From Alphaproteobacteria bacterium (GTDB taxonomy: Bacteria; Pseudomonadota; Alphaproteobacteria; RF32; CAG-239), in assembly GCA_017645485.1 (NCBI GenBank), contig JAGCOI010000223.1, positions 1 through 13,484 of the forward strand: a stretch of 13,484 nt of DNA. The letters are read 5' to 3'. Of the stretch, positions 1 to 7,334 are shown one piece after another. Position numbers and translations under genes: made by a program. The notes below the pieces were generated by a model. The model did no database searches. It saw nothing but the letters and a program-made list of their open reading frames with translations, and was not told where the DNA came from. The first letter of the stretch is position 1; each line of letters opens with the position of its first letter.

Positions 1-67
1 ATGAGACTCGAACTCACGACATCTGGTACCACAAACCAGCGCTCTAACCAACTGAGCTAAATCCGCC
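1..67 (-). tRNA. tRNA-His (GTG anticodon), 3' end outside window
   Basis: Read on the minus strand, this is a tRNA lacking its 3' acceptor strand and CCA. The acceptor 5' strand GCGGATT lies at 66-60, followed by TA and a D arm beginning GCTC. The anticodon stem CTGGT/ACCAG encloses the loop TTGTGGT, giving anticodon GTG (His). The T arm GTGAG-TTCGAGT-CTCAT ends exactly at base 1. Position 67 is a G, so the extra G-1 typical of tRNA-His could be genomically encoded. Its partner base 73 is off the window, so this is unproven. The gene lies downstream of the membrane protein at 149-940 on the same strand and has its own promoter-like sequence. Confidence 0.93.
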
Positions 68-80
68 GTCAGTGATTAGC

Positions 81-109
81 TTTTTATCAACAAGCTTTTC
101 AAAAGTCAA
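81..109 (-). promoter_or_regulatory. Putative sigma-70-type promoter of tRNA-His
   Basis: On the minus strand, TTGACT (109-104), preceded by C to give CTTGAC, resembles the alphaproteobacterial -35 element. A 17-nt spacer leads to TAAAAA (86-81), with GATAAA (88-83) as an alternative -10 at 15 nt. Transcription would begin about 7 nt before the tRNA. The block CTTGACTTTTGAAA (110-97) recurs with one mismatch at the same distance from the tRNA-Gly gene, which supports a promoter role. The -10 match is weak. Confidence 0.45.
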
Positions 110-148
110 GCACAAATGTCAAATATATTTTATTTAAAAGCATTTTTT

Positions 149-940
149 TTAATCTTCTGCCGGCAACATATCTTTTTGAATCATAATAAAGTTAAACATA
201 ATGCTTGCCACGAACAAAAGCACCCATTCAAAAACATATTCTGCAAGAATGTTATACAAAAACAAAGGCTCAAAAACACTGTGTTTTAAATATCCCTGTA
301 ATACCAAAAACAAAAACAAACAAAATGCCAAAAAAACCTTAAAAGCCGTTAAAATCATTGATGTTTGAAAATTTGTTTGCAGATACGTTTTCTTAAAATC
401 CGAAAACCCTGAACCTTCAATCCACAGACCGATATTGGCATAGAATCGCATCAAAACAAACGGCACAAAAAAGCCCAGCGAAACCACAAAAAAATATAAA
501 ATTTCAATCTGCCAAATCGGATTTGGCGTGCGAATAATCAATAAATAAAGCGATAAAAACGGCACAACATTTAACACCAAAAAAACCGCAAAGACCCCGA
601 AAAATTTAACAAAACGAAGCCCGCTTTCCTTAAAATAAATCAGCGTTATATCCTTTTTTAAATAAATTTTATCTGCCCATACCCTCAAAAAAACCGCTAC
701 CATAAAAAATTTTAAAACAATATACGCAACATACCCGGCTACATTTTCTCCGCAAACAATCTTATCTTGCACCCCCGAAACCAGACATCCGAAAGATTGC
801 AAAAAAATAAAAGAAAGCGCCGACATTGCCAATGCAAAAATGCCGCTCAATTTCAAAAAAAACTTAAAATAATCCGTTGTCATATAAAATGATTTACCGA
901 TTGCTTGAAAAATACGATATTTTTGATCTGTTTCCTGCAT
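149..940 (-). CDS. Unknown six-helix inner-membrane protein, coupled to dnaE
   Basis: This 263-residue protein matches no family I recognise. Six hydrophobic segments are visible at roughly 30-50, 66-87, 110-135, 145-168, 195-216 and 232-254, so it is probably an integral inner-membrane protein. Two cysteines (C52, C63) sit in the loop between helices 1 and 2. If the N-terminus is cytoplasmic they would face the periplasm and could form a disulfide. No catalytic or transport motif is evident. The ATG immediately follows the dnaE TAA with no spacer, and an AGAGGA Shine-Dalgarno lies inside the last dnaE codons. The two genes are therefore almost certainly cotranscribed and probably translationally coupled. 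No clear hairpin terminator follows, so some readthrough into tRNA-His is possible. The gene is likely real given its position, ribosome site and coherent hydrophobicity. Its function is unknown. Confidence 0.85.
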   Translation of the reverse strand: MQETDQKYRIFQAIGKSFYMTTDYFKFFLKLSGIFALAMSALSFIFLQSFGCLVSGVQDKIVCGENVAGYVAYIVLKFFMVAVFLRVWADKIYLKKDITLIYFKESGLRFVKFFGVFAVFLVLNVVPFLSLYLLIIRTPNPIWQIEILYFFVVSLGFFVPFVLMRFYANIGLWIEGSGFSDFKKTYLQTNFQTSMILTAFKVFLAFCLFLFLVLQGYLKHSVFEPLFLYNILAEYVFEWVLLFVASIMFNFIMIQKDMLPAED

Positions 941-3900
941 TTAAATTTCCTCTATATCTGACACACCCGCAATACCGCGTAATTTTGAAAGGATTGACGT
1001 ATCATAAAAGGCAAATCCGCCCTCAAGTTCAATTTTAATGTCCCAACCCGCAATTTCAGGAACAATATAAATCTTATTTGCCCCTTTTTTATCCGTACTT
1101 AAAATTTTCTTAATTTCACGAACCGCGGATTCGCTGTTCACATATATCCGCGCACCTCTGGCCTGTTCGGCAATTGCCGAATCCAAATTTTTCACTTCAT
1201 TAATCATAATACGCGGACCTTTATCGGCATCTTGACTGTTAATTGTCAGCTTAACCAAAACAGGCAACCCCGAAGTTAAATCATTTTCATATTTAACAAG
1301 TCCTTCCGAAAAAATCATCGCATCAACCGCACCATATGCATCCGATAAACTGACAAACGCATATTTATTACCCGATTTTGCCGTTCTTTTCTGAACACTT
1401 TCCACGCAAGCCGCAATACTCGCTTTAACGGTATCCCCCAAATGAATATTGGCAATAATTTCGCTGCAGTTTTTCAAGCCCAGCTTTTGAATACTCGGCT
1501 TATACGCATCAAGCGGATGCGCCGATAAATAAAAGCCGATGGCTTCCGCTTCATAGCGCAACTTTTCAAGATTCGGCCAATCCGCCGCAGGGCTTAATTT
1601 AATTTCCGAAACCAATTCCTCACTGCCGAACAAAGATGTTTGCGCACTTGTTTTTGTTTCGGTCGATGCGGAAATATGTTTTAAGATCGTTTCAATATTT
1701 TCAAAAAGTTTACGACGATTTTTTTCCAAATCATCAAAAGCGCCCGCTTTAATAAGTTGCTCAAGTTGCTTTCTGTTAATAAATTTAATATCAACCCGAT
1801 GGCAAAAATCAGAAATGCTCTTAAATGGTCCGTTCTTTTCTCTTTCCGAAACAATGCCTTGCATGGCCGCCGCACTAACCCCCTTAACGGCGCCCAACGC
1901 ATAACGAATGTTTTTGTTTTCAACCGCAAACTCGGCTTCCGATTTATTGATATTCGGCGGCAAAACATCAAAATTCATCGATTTACAATCTGCAACAAAC
2001 GTTAAAAGCTTATCCGTATTTGTAATATCCAAATCCATGACCGCACACATAAATTCCACCGGATAATGACACTTCAAATAAGCCGTTTGATACGAAATCA
2101 AAGAATAAGCGGCCGCATGCGATTTATTAAAGCCGTAAGAAGCAAATTTTTCCATCTGGTCAAAAATCGATGATGCAACACCCTCATCAATACCGTTTGC
2201 AGTCGCCCCTTTCATAAACTTTTCGCGTTGCTTCGGAATTTCCTGAACCTGTTTTTTACCCATAACTTTTCTGAGCTTATCAGCTTCACCCATGGTATAT
2301 CCAGCAAGCGAACGGGCAATCTGCATCACTTGTTCCTGATAAACCATAATGCCGTATGTTTCATCTAAAATCGGCGCCAACGCCGGATGCAGATAACTGA
2401 TTTCTTCTTCACCGTGCTTGCGCTTAATATAGCTCGGAATATTATCCATCGGTCCCGGACGATATAACGAAACAATAGCAATCAAATCTTCAAAACGGTC
2501 CGGCTTAATTTGTTTATGCACATTTTGCATCCCCGGCGATTCAAATTGGAACACGGCACAAGTCTCACCGCGTTGCATCATCTCATAGGTGGGTTTATCA
2601 TCAAGGGCAAGCGCATCTATATCTATTTTAACACCTTGTGTTTTTTCAATCCAGTCCACCGCTTTTTTAATAACGGTTAATGTTTTCAAACCCAAAAAGT
2701 CAAACTTAATTAACCCCGTTTCTTCAACAAATTTCATATCATATTGCGTCACGGGCATTTCCGCTCTCGGATCTTTATAAAGAGGCACCAACTCGTCCAA
2801 AGGCCTGTCCCCGATCACCACACCGGCGGCATGCACACCCGATTGTCTGTATAATCCTTCCAATTTCATACCGATATCAAACAACTTGTTGATTTGCGGA
2901 TCGGAGGTGCGCATTTGTTCAAGTTCCGGCACCATTTCAAGCGCTTGTTTCAATGAAACGTTCTTACCTTGAACCGGCGGCGGCACCATCTTCGAAATTT
3001 TGTCGGCTTGAGCATATGGCATTTGTAAAACACGCGCCACATCTCTGATAACATTTTTAGCCTGCAGTTTACCGTATGTAATAATTTGCGCCACATGGTC
3101 AAAGCCGTATTTATTCTGCACATATTCAATCGTTTTTGCACGATTCTCCTGACAAAAGTCAACGTCAAAATCGGGCATATTCACACGGTCAGGGTTTAAA
3201 AAACGCTCAAACAGCAATTCCAATTTAATCGGATCCAATTCCGTAATTTTTAACGACCATGCCACAATAGAACCGGCACCGCTTCCTCTGCCCGGCCCGA
3301 CCGGCACGCCGTGTGTTTTAGACCACCCGATAAAGTCCGACACAATTAAAAAATACCCCGGAAAACCCATACGCTTAATCACGCTCAGTTCATAATCAAG
3401 GCGCTCAAAATATTTTTTATCAATCTCAACCTTTTGTTCATCGGTCATATTTTCAAAATAGACCTGCTTTTCCATACGTTCTTTTAAGCCTTCATGTGCA
3501 CGCAAGGTAATATATTCGTCTTGGCTCATACCGTCCGGACATTCAAAAATCGGCAACAGCGGCTGCACTTTTTCGGAAAGATAATTGCACCGCTTGGCAA
3601 TATTGACCGTATTTTCAAGTGCTTCCGGCAAATCGGCAAAAAGCTCAAGCATTTCAGCTTCGGTTTTAAGCCTGTTGTTAATTGAAAATCTTTTTCTGTT
3701 TTCATCGGCAACAACTTCACCCGCCGCAATACAAATCAAAGCATCGTGAGCCTCATACATATCCGCATCAATAAAAAATGCTTCATTGGTTGCCACAAGA
3801 GGAATATTATATTTATAAGCCAGATTAATAAACGTTTCTTCGGTTTGTTTTTCCTCCGCCAATCCGATACGTGATAACTCAATATAAAGTCTGTCTTTGA

Positions 3901-4414
3901 AAATATCATGTAATCTATTCAGAGTTTTTTCGGCTTCCTCAAGTCTTCCCTGCAAAATAAGCCTGCCGACAGGTCCTTCAACGCCGGCCGTTAACGCAAT
4001 TAAACCCTCATTTAAATTCTCTAAATCTTCATATGTTAATTGAGGCTCATCGCCTGTTTGCGTATTATCCAAATAAAAACGCTTCATCAATTTCATAATG
4101 TTTTTATAACCGGTCTCGTCTTTAACAAGCAATACCAGTTTATCGCCGGCAATTGTTCTGCCTTTCGATTTCATAATATCATCCGAATCGGGATTTTTTA
4201 AGCAAAACTGACAACCTAAAATCGGTTTAATACCGGCCTCACTTGCATAAGCGGACAAAGCTTTTCCGCCGAACATATTACCTGTATCGGTCATGGCAAC
4301 GGCGGGCATATGCCTTTCTTGAAGTGTGTGCATTAAATCAGAAATTTTAATGGCACCTTCCGAAAGCGAATAAGCCGTATGTACGCGAAGATGTATAAAT
4401 TTAGGTTCTGTCAT
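941..4414 (-). CDS. dnaE: DNA polymerase III subunit alpha
   Basis: This is the catalytic subunit of the replicative DNA polymerase III holoenzyme, extending both strands at the fork together with the beta clamp, epsilon and tau. Its 1157 residues are close to the E. coli length of 1160. The N-terminal PHP domain (about 5-270) carries HLRVH at 8-12, where R replaces the middle metal-binding His of the H-x-H motif. This is the degenerate proteobacterial form, which implies proofreading by a separate DnaQ. The polymerase core contains the PGRGSGAGS loop (374-382), the catalytic PDFDVDF motif (414-420) and the third Asp in FDFLGL (D572). An internal clamp-binding motif QTSLFG lies at 925-930, followed by FYLSAHPLDAY and an OB fold (about 995-1070). 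The ATG at 4414 aligns with the E. coli start (MSEPRFVHLRVH versus MTEPKFIHLRVH). No Shine-Dalgarno precedes it. A good promoter ends only 7 nt upstream, suggesting a leaderless or nearly leaderless mRNA. Confidence 0.98.
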   Translation of the reverse strand: MTEPKFIHLRVHTAYSLSEGAIKISDLMHTLQERHMPAVAMTDTGNMFGGKALSAYASEAGIKPILGCQFCLKNPDSDDIMKSKGRTIAGDKLVLLVKDETGYKNIMKLMKRFYLDNTQTGDEPQLTYEDLENLNEGLIALTAGVEGPVGRLILQGRLEEAEKTLNRLHDIFKDRLYIELSRIGLAEEKQTEETFINLAYKYNIPLVATNEAFFIDADMYEAHDALICIAAGEVVADENRKRFSINNRLKTEAEMLELFADLPEALENTVNIAKRCNYLSEKVQPLLPIFECPDGMSQDEYITLRAHEGLKERMEKQVYFENMTDEQKVEIDKKYFERLDYELSVIKRMGFPGYFLIVSDFIGWSKTHGVPVGPGRGSGAGSIVAWSLKITELDPIKLELLFERFLNPDRVNMPDFDVDFCQENRAKTIEYVQNKYGFDHVAQIITYGKLQAKNVIRDVARVLQMPYAQADKISKMVPPPVQGKNVSLKQALEMVPELEQMRTSDPQINKLFDIGMKLEGLYRQSGVHAAGVVIGDRPLDELVPLYKDPRAEMPVTQYDMKFVEETGLIKFDFLGLKTLTVIKKAVDWIEKTQGVKIDIDALALDDKPTYEMMQRGETCAVFQFESPGMQNVHKQIKPDRFEDLIAIVSLYRPGPMDNIPSYIKRKHGEEEISYLHPALAPILDETYGIMVYQEQVMQIARSLAGYTMGEADKLRKVMGKKQVQEIPKQREKFMKGATANGIDEGVASSIFDQMEKFASYGFNKSHAAAYSLISYQTAYLKCHYPVEFMCAVMDLDITNTDKLLTFVADCKSMNFDVLPPNINKSEAEFAVENKNIRYALGAVKGVSAAAMQGIVSEREKNGPFKSISDFCHRVDIKFINRKQLEQLIKAGAFDDLEKNRRKLFENIETILKHISASTETKTSAQTSLFGSEELVSEIKLSPAADWPNLEKLRYEAEAIGFYLSAHPLDAYKPSIQKLGLKNCSEIIANIHLGDTVKASIAACVESVQKRTAKSGNKYAFVSLSDAYGAVDAMIFSEGLVKYENDLTSGLPVLVKLTINSQDADKGPRIMINEVKNLDSAIAEQARGARIYVNSESAVREIKKILSTDKKGANKIYIVPEIAGWDIKIELEGGFAFYDTSILSKLRGIAGVSDIEEI

Positions 4415-4421
4415 AGGGTAA

Positions 4422-4450
4422 AGTATAAAAGGTTCGAAATCGATTCACAA
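4422..4450 (-). promoter_or_regulatory. Putative dnaE promoter
   Basis: On the minus strand, TTGTGA (4450-4445) and TATACT (4427-4422) are separated by exactly 17 nt. The -10 matches the sigma-70 consensus at 5 of 6 positions and the -35 at 4 of 6. Only 7 nt (TTACCCT) separate the -10 from the dnaE ATG, so initiation at the usual distance would fall at or within 1-2 nt of the start codon. Confidence 0.55.
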
Positions 4451-4473
4451 GCGCTATTTAAAATTGATACAAC

Positions 4474-4534
4474 AAAAAATGCCCTTTGTTTAAATTATTC
4501 ACACCGATAAGGCGAACAATTTGCACAAAGAGCA
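4474..4534 (-). terminator. Intrinsic terminator after the small membrane-protein gene
   Basis: On the minus strand, a long hairpin starts 7 nt after the TAG at 4542. Outer arms 4534-4525 and 4489-4480 form 10 pairs including one G-T. A 2x2 internal mismatch follows, then inner arms 4522-4512 and 4502-4492 form 11 pairs including two G-T, closing a 9-nt loop. Six T residues (4479-4474) follow directly. It separates the small gene from the dnaE promoter. Confidence 0.75.
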
Positions 4535-4541
4535 CCACTTT

Positions 4542-4754
4542 CTAAGTTTTTTTAATATCCCGGATAATCTGCCAGAGCAGCAATATCACATTAAGGAATA
4601 AAAGCCCGATAAAGAGCTTTGACGATGAGGTGTAACATATAAAAAATATAACCGTTGCCACCTCAGCAAGATCTGATGCTTGTTTAAGCTGTTTTGATGA
4701 ACACAGTCTATGGCCAAGCCATGCCAAGATGAAGATGATTTCAATGATTATCAT
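4542..4754 (-). CDS. Small hypothetical membrane protein (70 aa)
   Basis: This 70-residue protein is not recognised. It has hydrophobic stretches at about 1-14, 32-42 and 46-63, a polar stretch with K21, K24 and D28 between the first two, and a basic tail (R-D-I-K-K-T). It may be a small two- or three-helix membrane protein. Support for a real gene comes from context: a TTGACA/TAAAAT promoter lies upstream and a strong terminator begins 7 nt after the stop. Against it, no Shine-Dalgarno precedes the ATG, a second TATAAT sits only 1 nt upstream of it, and the codons (CTG, CTC, TCA, GGG) differ somewhat from the flanking genes. The true start could lie downstream, for instance at the TTG of codon 10, or the transcript could be a small RNA. 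It is the only candidate gene between dnaE and tRNA-Gly. Confidence 0.5.
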   Translation of the reverse strand: MIIIEIIFILAWLGHRLCSSKQLKQASDLAEVATVIFFICYTSSSKLFIGLLFLNVILLLWQIIRDIKKT

Positions 4755-4778
4755 AATTATAGAATTTGATTAGTTTGG

Positions 4779-4806
4779 ATTTTATAACTTTTAAAAATTT
4801 TGTCAA
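4779..4806 (-). promoter_or_regulatory. Putative promoter of the small membrane-protein gene
   Basis: On the minus strand, a perfect TTGACA (4806-4801) is followed after 16 nt by TAAAAT (4784-4779), which matches the -10 consensus at 5 of 6 positions. Initiation near 4772 would give an AT-rich leader of about 18 nt with no Shine-Dalgarno. A perfect TATAAT (4761-4756) just before the ATG is an alternative -10 but has no good -35. Confidence 0.5.
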
Positions 4807-4880
4807 GTATGTTTTTTACCTTTATAAAACCCTTATCTGCGGCTTACTTCCCTCTTTGAATAAAAAACGTTTTTTTTATT

Positions 4881-5052
4881 CTGTCATTGCGCATGAGGAT
4901 GAAAATAACCTCAAAACGTTATTTTCACCACAAATGGCGACGGTTTGTTAATCGGCAAACGAGCGTGCAAGCGAAGTGCGTCGATGTTACAAACCAAGTG
5001 ACCGACGCAACGCGTCGCGTTGCTAGACCGACTATGTCGCCGTGGCAATCTC
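4881..5052. repeat. Long palindromic intergenic repeat (unit A)
   Basis: This 172-bp element is bounded by CTGTCATTGCG (4881-4891) and GGCAATCTC (5044-5052), the same ends as unit C. It holds nested inverted repeats: GGCGAC (4936-4941) with GTCGCC (5036-5041), GGTTTGT (4942-4948) with ACAAACC (4989-4995), a 9-bp perfect hairpin GAAAATAAC/GTTATTTTC (4901-4909, 4918-4926), and a 17-bp palindrome centred on 5015. It probably represents a short palindromic unit expanded by insertion of other sequence. Open frames across it have no support. It is preceded by TTTATT (4875-4880), also present before unit B. It could be a non-autonomous mobile repeat or a structured RNA. Confidence 0.7.
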
Positions 5053-5061
5053 CCCTTTATT

Positions 5062-5092
5062 CTGTCATCCTCGGTCTTGTACTGAGGATCTC
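5062..5092. repeat. Short palindromic intergenic repeat (unit B)
   Basis: The unit runs from CTGTCAT to ATCTC and contains the hairpin ATCCTCGGT (5067-5075), loop CTTGT, ACTGAGGAT (5081-5089). That is 9 pairs including one G-T. The preceding TTTATTCTGTCAT (5056-5068) is identical to 4875-4887 before unit A. I recall palindromes of this ATCCTC...GAGGAT type as common intergenic repeats in bacteria including Alphaproteobacteria. Confidence 0.7.
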
Positions 5093-5093
5093 T

Positions 5094-5130
5094 CTGTCAT
5101 TGCGAGGCGACTTGTCGCTGTGGCAATCTC
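5094..5130. repeat. Short palindromic intergenic repeat (unit C)
   Basis: The unit runs from CTGTCAT to ATCTC with arms ATTGC (5099-5103) and GCAAT (5123-5127), and inner arms GCGAC (5107-5111) and GTCGC (5114-5118) around a 2-nt loop. It is the short form of unit A and begins 1 nt after unit B ends. The TGTCATTGCGAG...GCAATCTC form resembles palindromic repeats I recall from many AT-rich bacterial genomes. Confidence 0.7.
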
Positions 5131-5180
5131 ATCAAGTACTTTCCCTCTTACTCTTGCGGGTTCGCTTCCCTTTTTTATAT

Positions 5181-5209
5181 AAAAAAACGCACCTTTTCAG
5201 GTGCTTTTT
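5181..5209 (-). terminator. Intrinsic terminator of tRNA-Gly
   Basis: On the minus strand, GCACCT (5204-5199), loop GAAA, AGGTGC (5194-5189) is a 6-bp perfect stem capped by a GNRA tetraloop, followed by G and seven T residues (5187-5181). It begins 11 nt past the tRNA CCA end. A T-rich run on the other side (5205-5209) might let it act in both directions, though no plus-strand gene ends here. Confidence 0.85.
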
Positions 5210-5214
5210 CTTTT

Positions 5215-5288
5215 TGGAGCAGGCAACGGGAATTGAACCCGCATTAAAAGCTTGGGAAGCTCTCATTCTACCATTGAATTATGCCTGC
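5215..5288 (-). tRNA. tRNA-Gly (CCC anticodon)
   Basis: This is a complete 74-nt tRNA on the minus strand. Acceptor arms GCAGGCA and TGCCTGC pair perfectly. The D arm is ATTC-AATGGTA-GAAT. The anticodon stem AGAGC/GCTTT holds loop TTCCCAA, giving anticodon CCC, which reads GGG. The T arm is GCGGG-TTCAATT-CCCGT, and discriminator T and CCA are encoded. It resembles the E. coli tRNA-Gly(CCC) gene. It lies 48 nt downstream of uvrB and has its own terminator. Confidence 0.97.
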
Positions 5289-5299
5289 ACGGCACTTCT

Positions 5300-5329
5300 T
5301 CTATATCATATGTCAATTTCAAAAATCAA
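5300..5329 (-). promoter_or_regulatory. Putative promoter of tRNA-Gly
   Basis: On the minus strand, TTGATT (5329-5324) is followed after 18 nt by TATAGA (5305-5300), or after 16 nt by GATATA (5307-5302). The block CTTGATTTTTGAAA (5330-5317) matches 13 of 14 bases of the block before tRNA-His at nearly the same distance from the tRNA. A TTGACA at 5316-5311 lies too close to the tRNA to serve as -35. Readthrough from uvrB is also possible, as no terminator separates them. Confidence 0.4.
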
Positions 5330-5336
5330 GTGTTTT

Positions 5337-7322
5337 TTATAAATTTTTCAAGGCCAATGCTTCCAAAGCTTTTAATTTGTCGCGATAAACCATAGCCTGT
5401 TCAAATTCAAGATTTAAGGCCGCCTCTTTCATCAATTTCGTATATTCTTTAATTTCTTTTTCAATATTTTTCACCTCTTCAACACTCGGTATTTTATTCT
5501 TATCCAAATCCGTTTCCGTCATCTCGGACAAAGTTGAAGATATACTTTTAACAATCGTTTTCGGCACAATACCATGCGCTTTGTTATATGCCGATTGTTT
5601 TGCACGACGGCGATTCGTTTCATCTGTTGCAAATTTAATCGAATCGGTTAATTTATCCGCATATAAAATAACACGCCCGTGTGCATTTCTGGCCGCCCGT
5701 CCGATTGTTTGTATAAGCGAGCGTGTCGACCGTAAAAAGCCCTCTTTATCTGCATCTAAAATCGCAACCAAAGAACATTCGGGAATATCCAAACCTTCCC
5801 GAAGCAAATTAATCCCGACCAAAATATCAAACACCCCCATACGCAAATCTCTGATAATTTCAATACGCTCTAAGGTATCAATATCCGAATGCATATAGCG
5901 CACTTTCAAACCGTTTTCTTGAAAATATTGGCATAAATCTTCCGCCATTTTTTTGGTCAGTGTGGTCACCAAAACCCTTTCGCCTTTTTCAACCGTTTGT
6001 CTGCATTCATTCATTAAATCATCAATTTGCGTTGAGGCCGGACGCATAATACACTCGGGGTCTGTCAAACCGGTCGGACGAATAACCTGTTCAACAAAAA
6101 CACCCTGACTTTGTTCCAGTTCAAAATCGCCCGGCGTTGCCGAAACAAAAATCGTTTGCGGACGCATTTTTTCCCATTCCTCAAATTTAAGCGGCCTGTT
6201 ATCCAAACATGAGGGCAACCGAAAACCATAATCCGCAAGCGTTGATTTTCTGTTAAAATCCCCCCGATACATTGCCCCTATCTGAGGCACACAAATATGA
6301 CTTTCATCAATAAATAAAACGGCATTTTTCGGTAAATATTCAAAAAGCGTCGGCGGCGGTTCGCCTTTTTGACGCCCCGTCAAATAGCGTGAATAATTTT
6401 CAATACCTTTGCAATGCCCTGTCGTTTCAATCATTTCCAAATCAAAACGCGTGCGTTGTTCCAACCTTTGCGCTTCAAGCAGTTTATTTTCCTCTTTGAG
6501 TTCTTCAAGCCTTACATCTAAATCTTCTTTAATATGCTCAATTGCTTGCGACAATGCCGGACGCGGTGTCACATAATGGTTTGCCGGATAGACCGTAATT
6601 TCCTCCAAATCAGCTGTTTTTTTACCTGTCAGAGGATCAAACTCATGTATTGCTTCAACCTCATCACCGAAAAACGTCACGCGCCATGCCCTGTCTTCAT
6701 AGTGTGCAGGAAAAATATCAAGCGTATCCCCGTTTAATCTGAATGTTGAACGCGTAAAACTTATTTGATTGCGCACATAAAGCAACTCCGTAAGTTTACG
6801 ACAAACTTCACTGACATCAATTTCATCACCTTTTTTCAAATTAAAAACCATGGCCGAATACGATTCCATACTGCCCAATCCGTATATACACGAAACCGAA
6901 GCCACAATAATCACATCGGATGTTTCCAAAACATGCCGAGTCGCTCCGTGTCGCATACGATCAATCTGTTCGTTAATGGCCGAATCTTTTTCAATATAAG
7001 TATCCGTTTTCGGAATATAGGCCTCGGGCTGATAATAATCATAGTATGATACAAAATATTCCACATGATTATTCGGAAAAAATTCCTTCATTTCCGAATA
7101 CAGCTGAGCCGCCAAAATCTTGTTCGGTGCCATAATCAGCGCAGGCCTTTTAACCTGCTCTATAATTTTTGCCATTGTAAAGGTTTTGCCCGATCCGGTC
7201 ACCCCGAGCAAAACCTGATTGCGTAAGCCGTTATTTATACCGTCAACCAACTGACTGATTGCTTCGGGTTGATCTCCCGAAGGTTCAAACGGACTTTCCA
7301 CTTTAAATTCACCTTTAATCAT
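5337..7322 (-). CDS. uvrB: Excinuclease ABC subunit UvrB
   Basis: UvrB is the damage-verifying ATPase of nucleotide excision repair. It is loaded by UvrA and recruits UvrC for incision. I chose the ATG at 7322, giving 661 residues, over ATGs at 7328 and 7340: [19 protein letters not shown] then aligns with E. coli MSKPFKLNSAFKPSGDQP. With this start, Walker A GVTGSGKT is at 40-47, the damage-probing hairpin [10 protein letters not shown] is near 93-102, and Walker B DESH is at 339-342, each one residue from the E. coli positions. Helicase motif VI (QTIGRAARN) is intact. The C-terminal UVR domain, which binds UvrC, occupies about the last 37 residues. A perfect TATAAT lies 6 nt before this ATG, so the message may be leaderless. 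No alphaproteobacterial LexA box (GTTC-N7-GTTC) is visible upstream. Confidence 0.97.
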   Translation of the reverse strand: MIKGEFKVESPFEPSGDQPEAISQLVDGINNGLRNQVLLGVTGSGKTFTMAKIIEQVKRPALIMAPNKILAAQLYSEMKEFFPNNHVEYFVSYYDYYQPEAYIPKTDTYIEKDSAINEQIDRMRHGATRHVLETSDVIIVASVSCIYGLGSMESYSAMVFNLKKGDEIDVSEVCRKLTELLYVRNQISFTRSTFRLNGDTLDIFPAHYEDRAWRVTFFGDEVEAIHEFDPLTGKKTADLEEITVYPANHYVTPRPALSQAIEHIKEDLDVRLEELKEENKLLEAQRLEQRTRFDLEMIETTGHCKGIENYSRYLTGRQKGEPPPTLFEYLPKNAVLFIDESHICVPQIGAMYRGDFNRKSTLADYGFRLPSCLDNRPLKFEEWEKMRPQTIFVSATPGDFELEQSQGVFVEQVIRPTGLTDPECIMRPASTQIDDLMNECRQTVEKGERVLVTTLTKKMAEDLCQYFQENGLKVRYMHSDIDTLERIEIIRDLRMGVFDILVGINLLREGLDIPECSLVAILDADKEGFLRSTRSLIQTIGRAARNAHGRVILYADKLTDSIKFATDETNRRRAKQSAYNKAHGIVPKTIVKSISSTLSEMTETDLDKNKIPSVEEVKNIEKEIKEYTKLMKEAALNLEFEQAMVYRDKLKALEALALKNL

Positions 7323-7328
7323 GTGCAT

Positions 7329-7334
7329 ATTATA
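7329..7334 (-). promoter_or_regulatory. Putative uvrB -10 element
   Basis: A perfect TATAAT on the minus strand lies between the upstream ATG (7340) and the preferred uvrB ATG (7322), with 6 nt to the latter. The upstream -35 region is a T-rich tract with no good hexamer. ATGCAC is directly repeated on either side (7340-7335 and 7328-7323). A second TATAAT lies near 7360-7370 in the divergent intergenic region. Confidence 0.4.

Noticed and set aside
1681..3729. Several 60-100-codon frames on both strands within dnaE
   Set aside because: They overlap well-conserved dnaE coding sequence in other frames and have no independent signals.
4766..4951. 61-codon plus-strand open frame
   Set aside because: It overlaps a minus-strand promoter and the start of repeat unit A, with no ribosome site or promoter of its own.
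4875..5130. CRISPR array
   Set aside because: The repeats are palindromic, differ in length and core, and lack regular spacers. No cas genes are nearby.
4887..5342. 151-codon plus-strand open frame
   Set aside because: It runs through the palindromic repeats, the terminator and antisense to tRNA-Gly. The ATGIEPA-like segment is a known artefact of antisense tRNA, and no ribosome site is seen.
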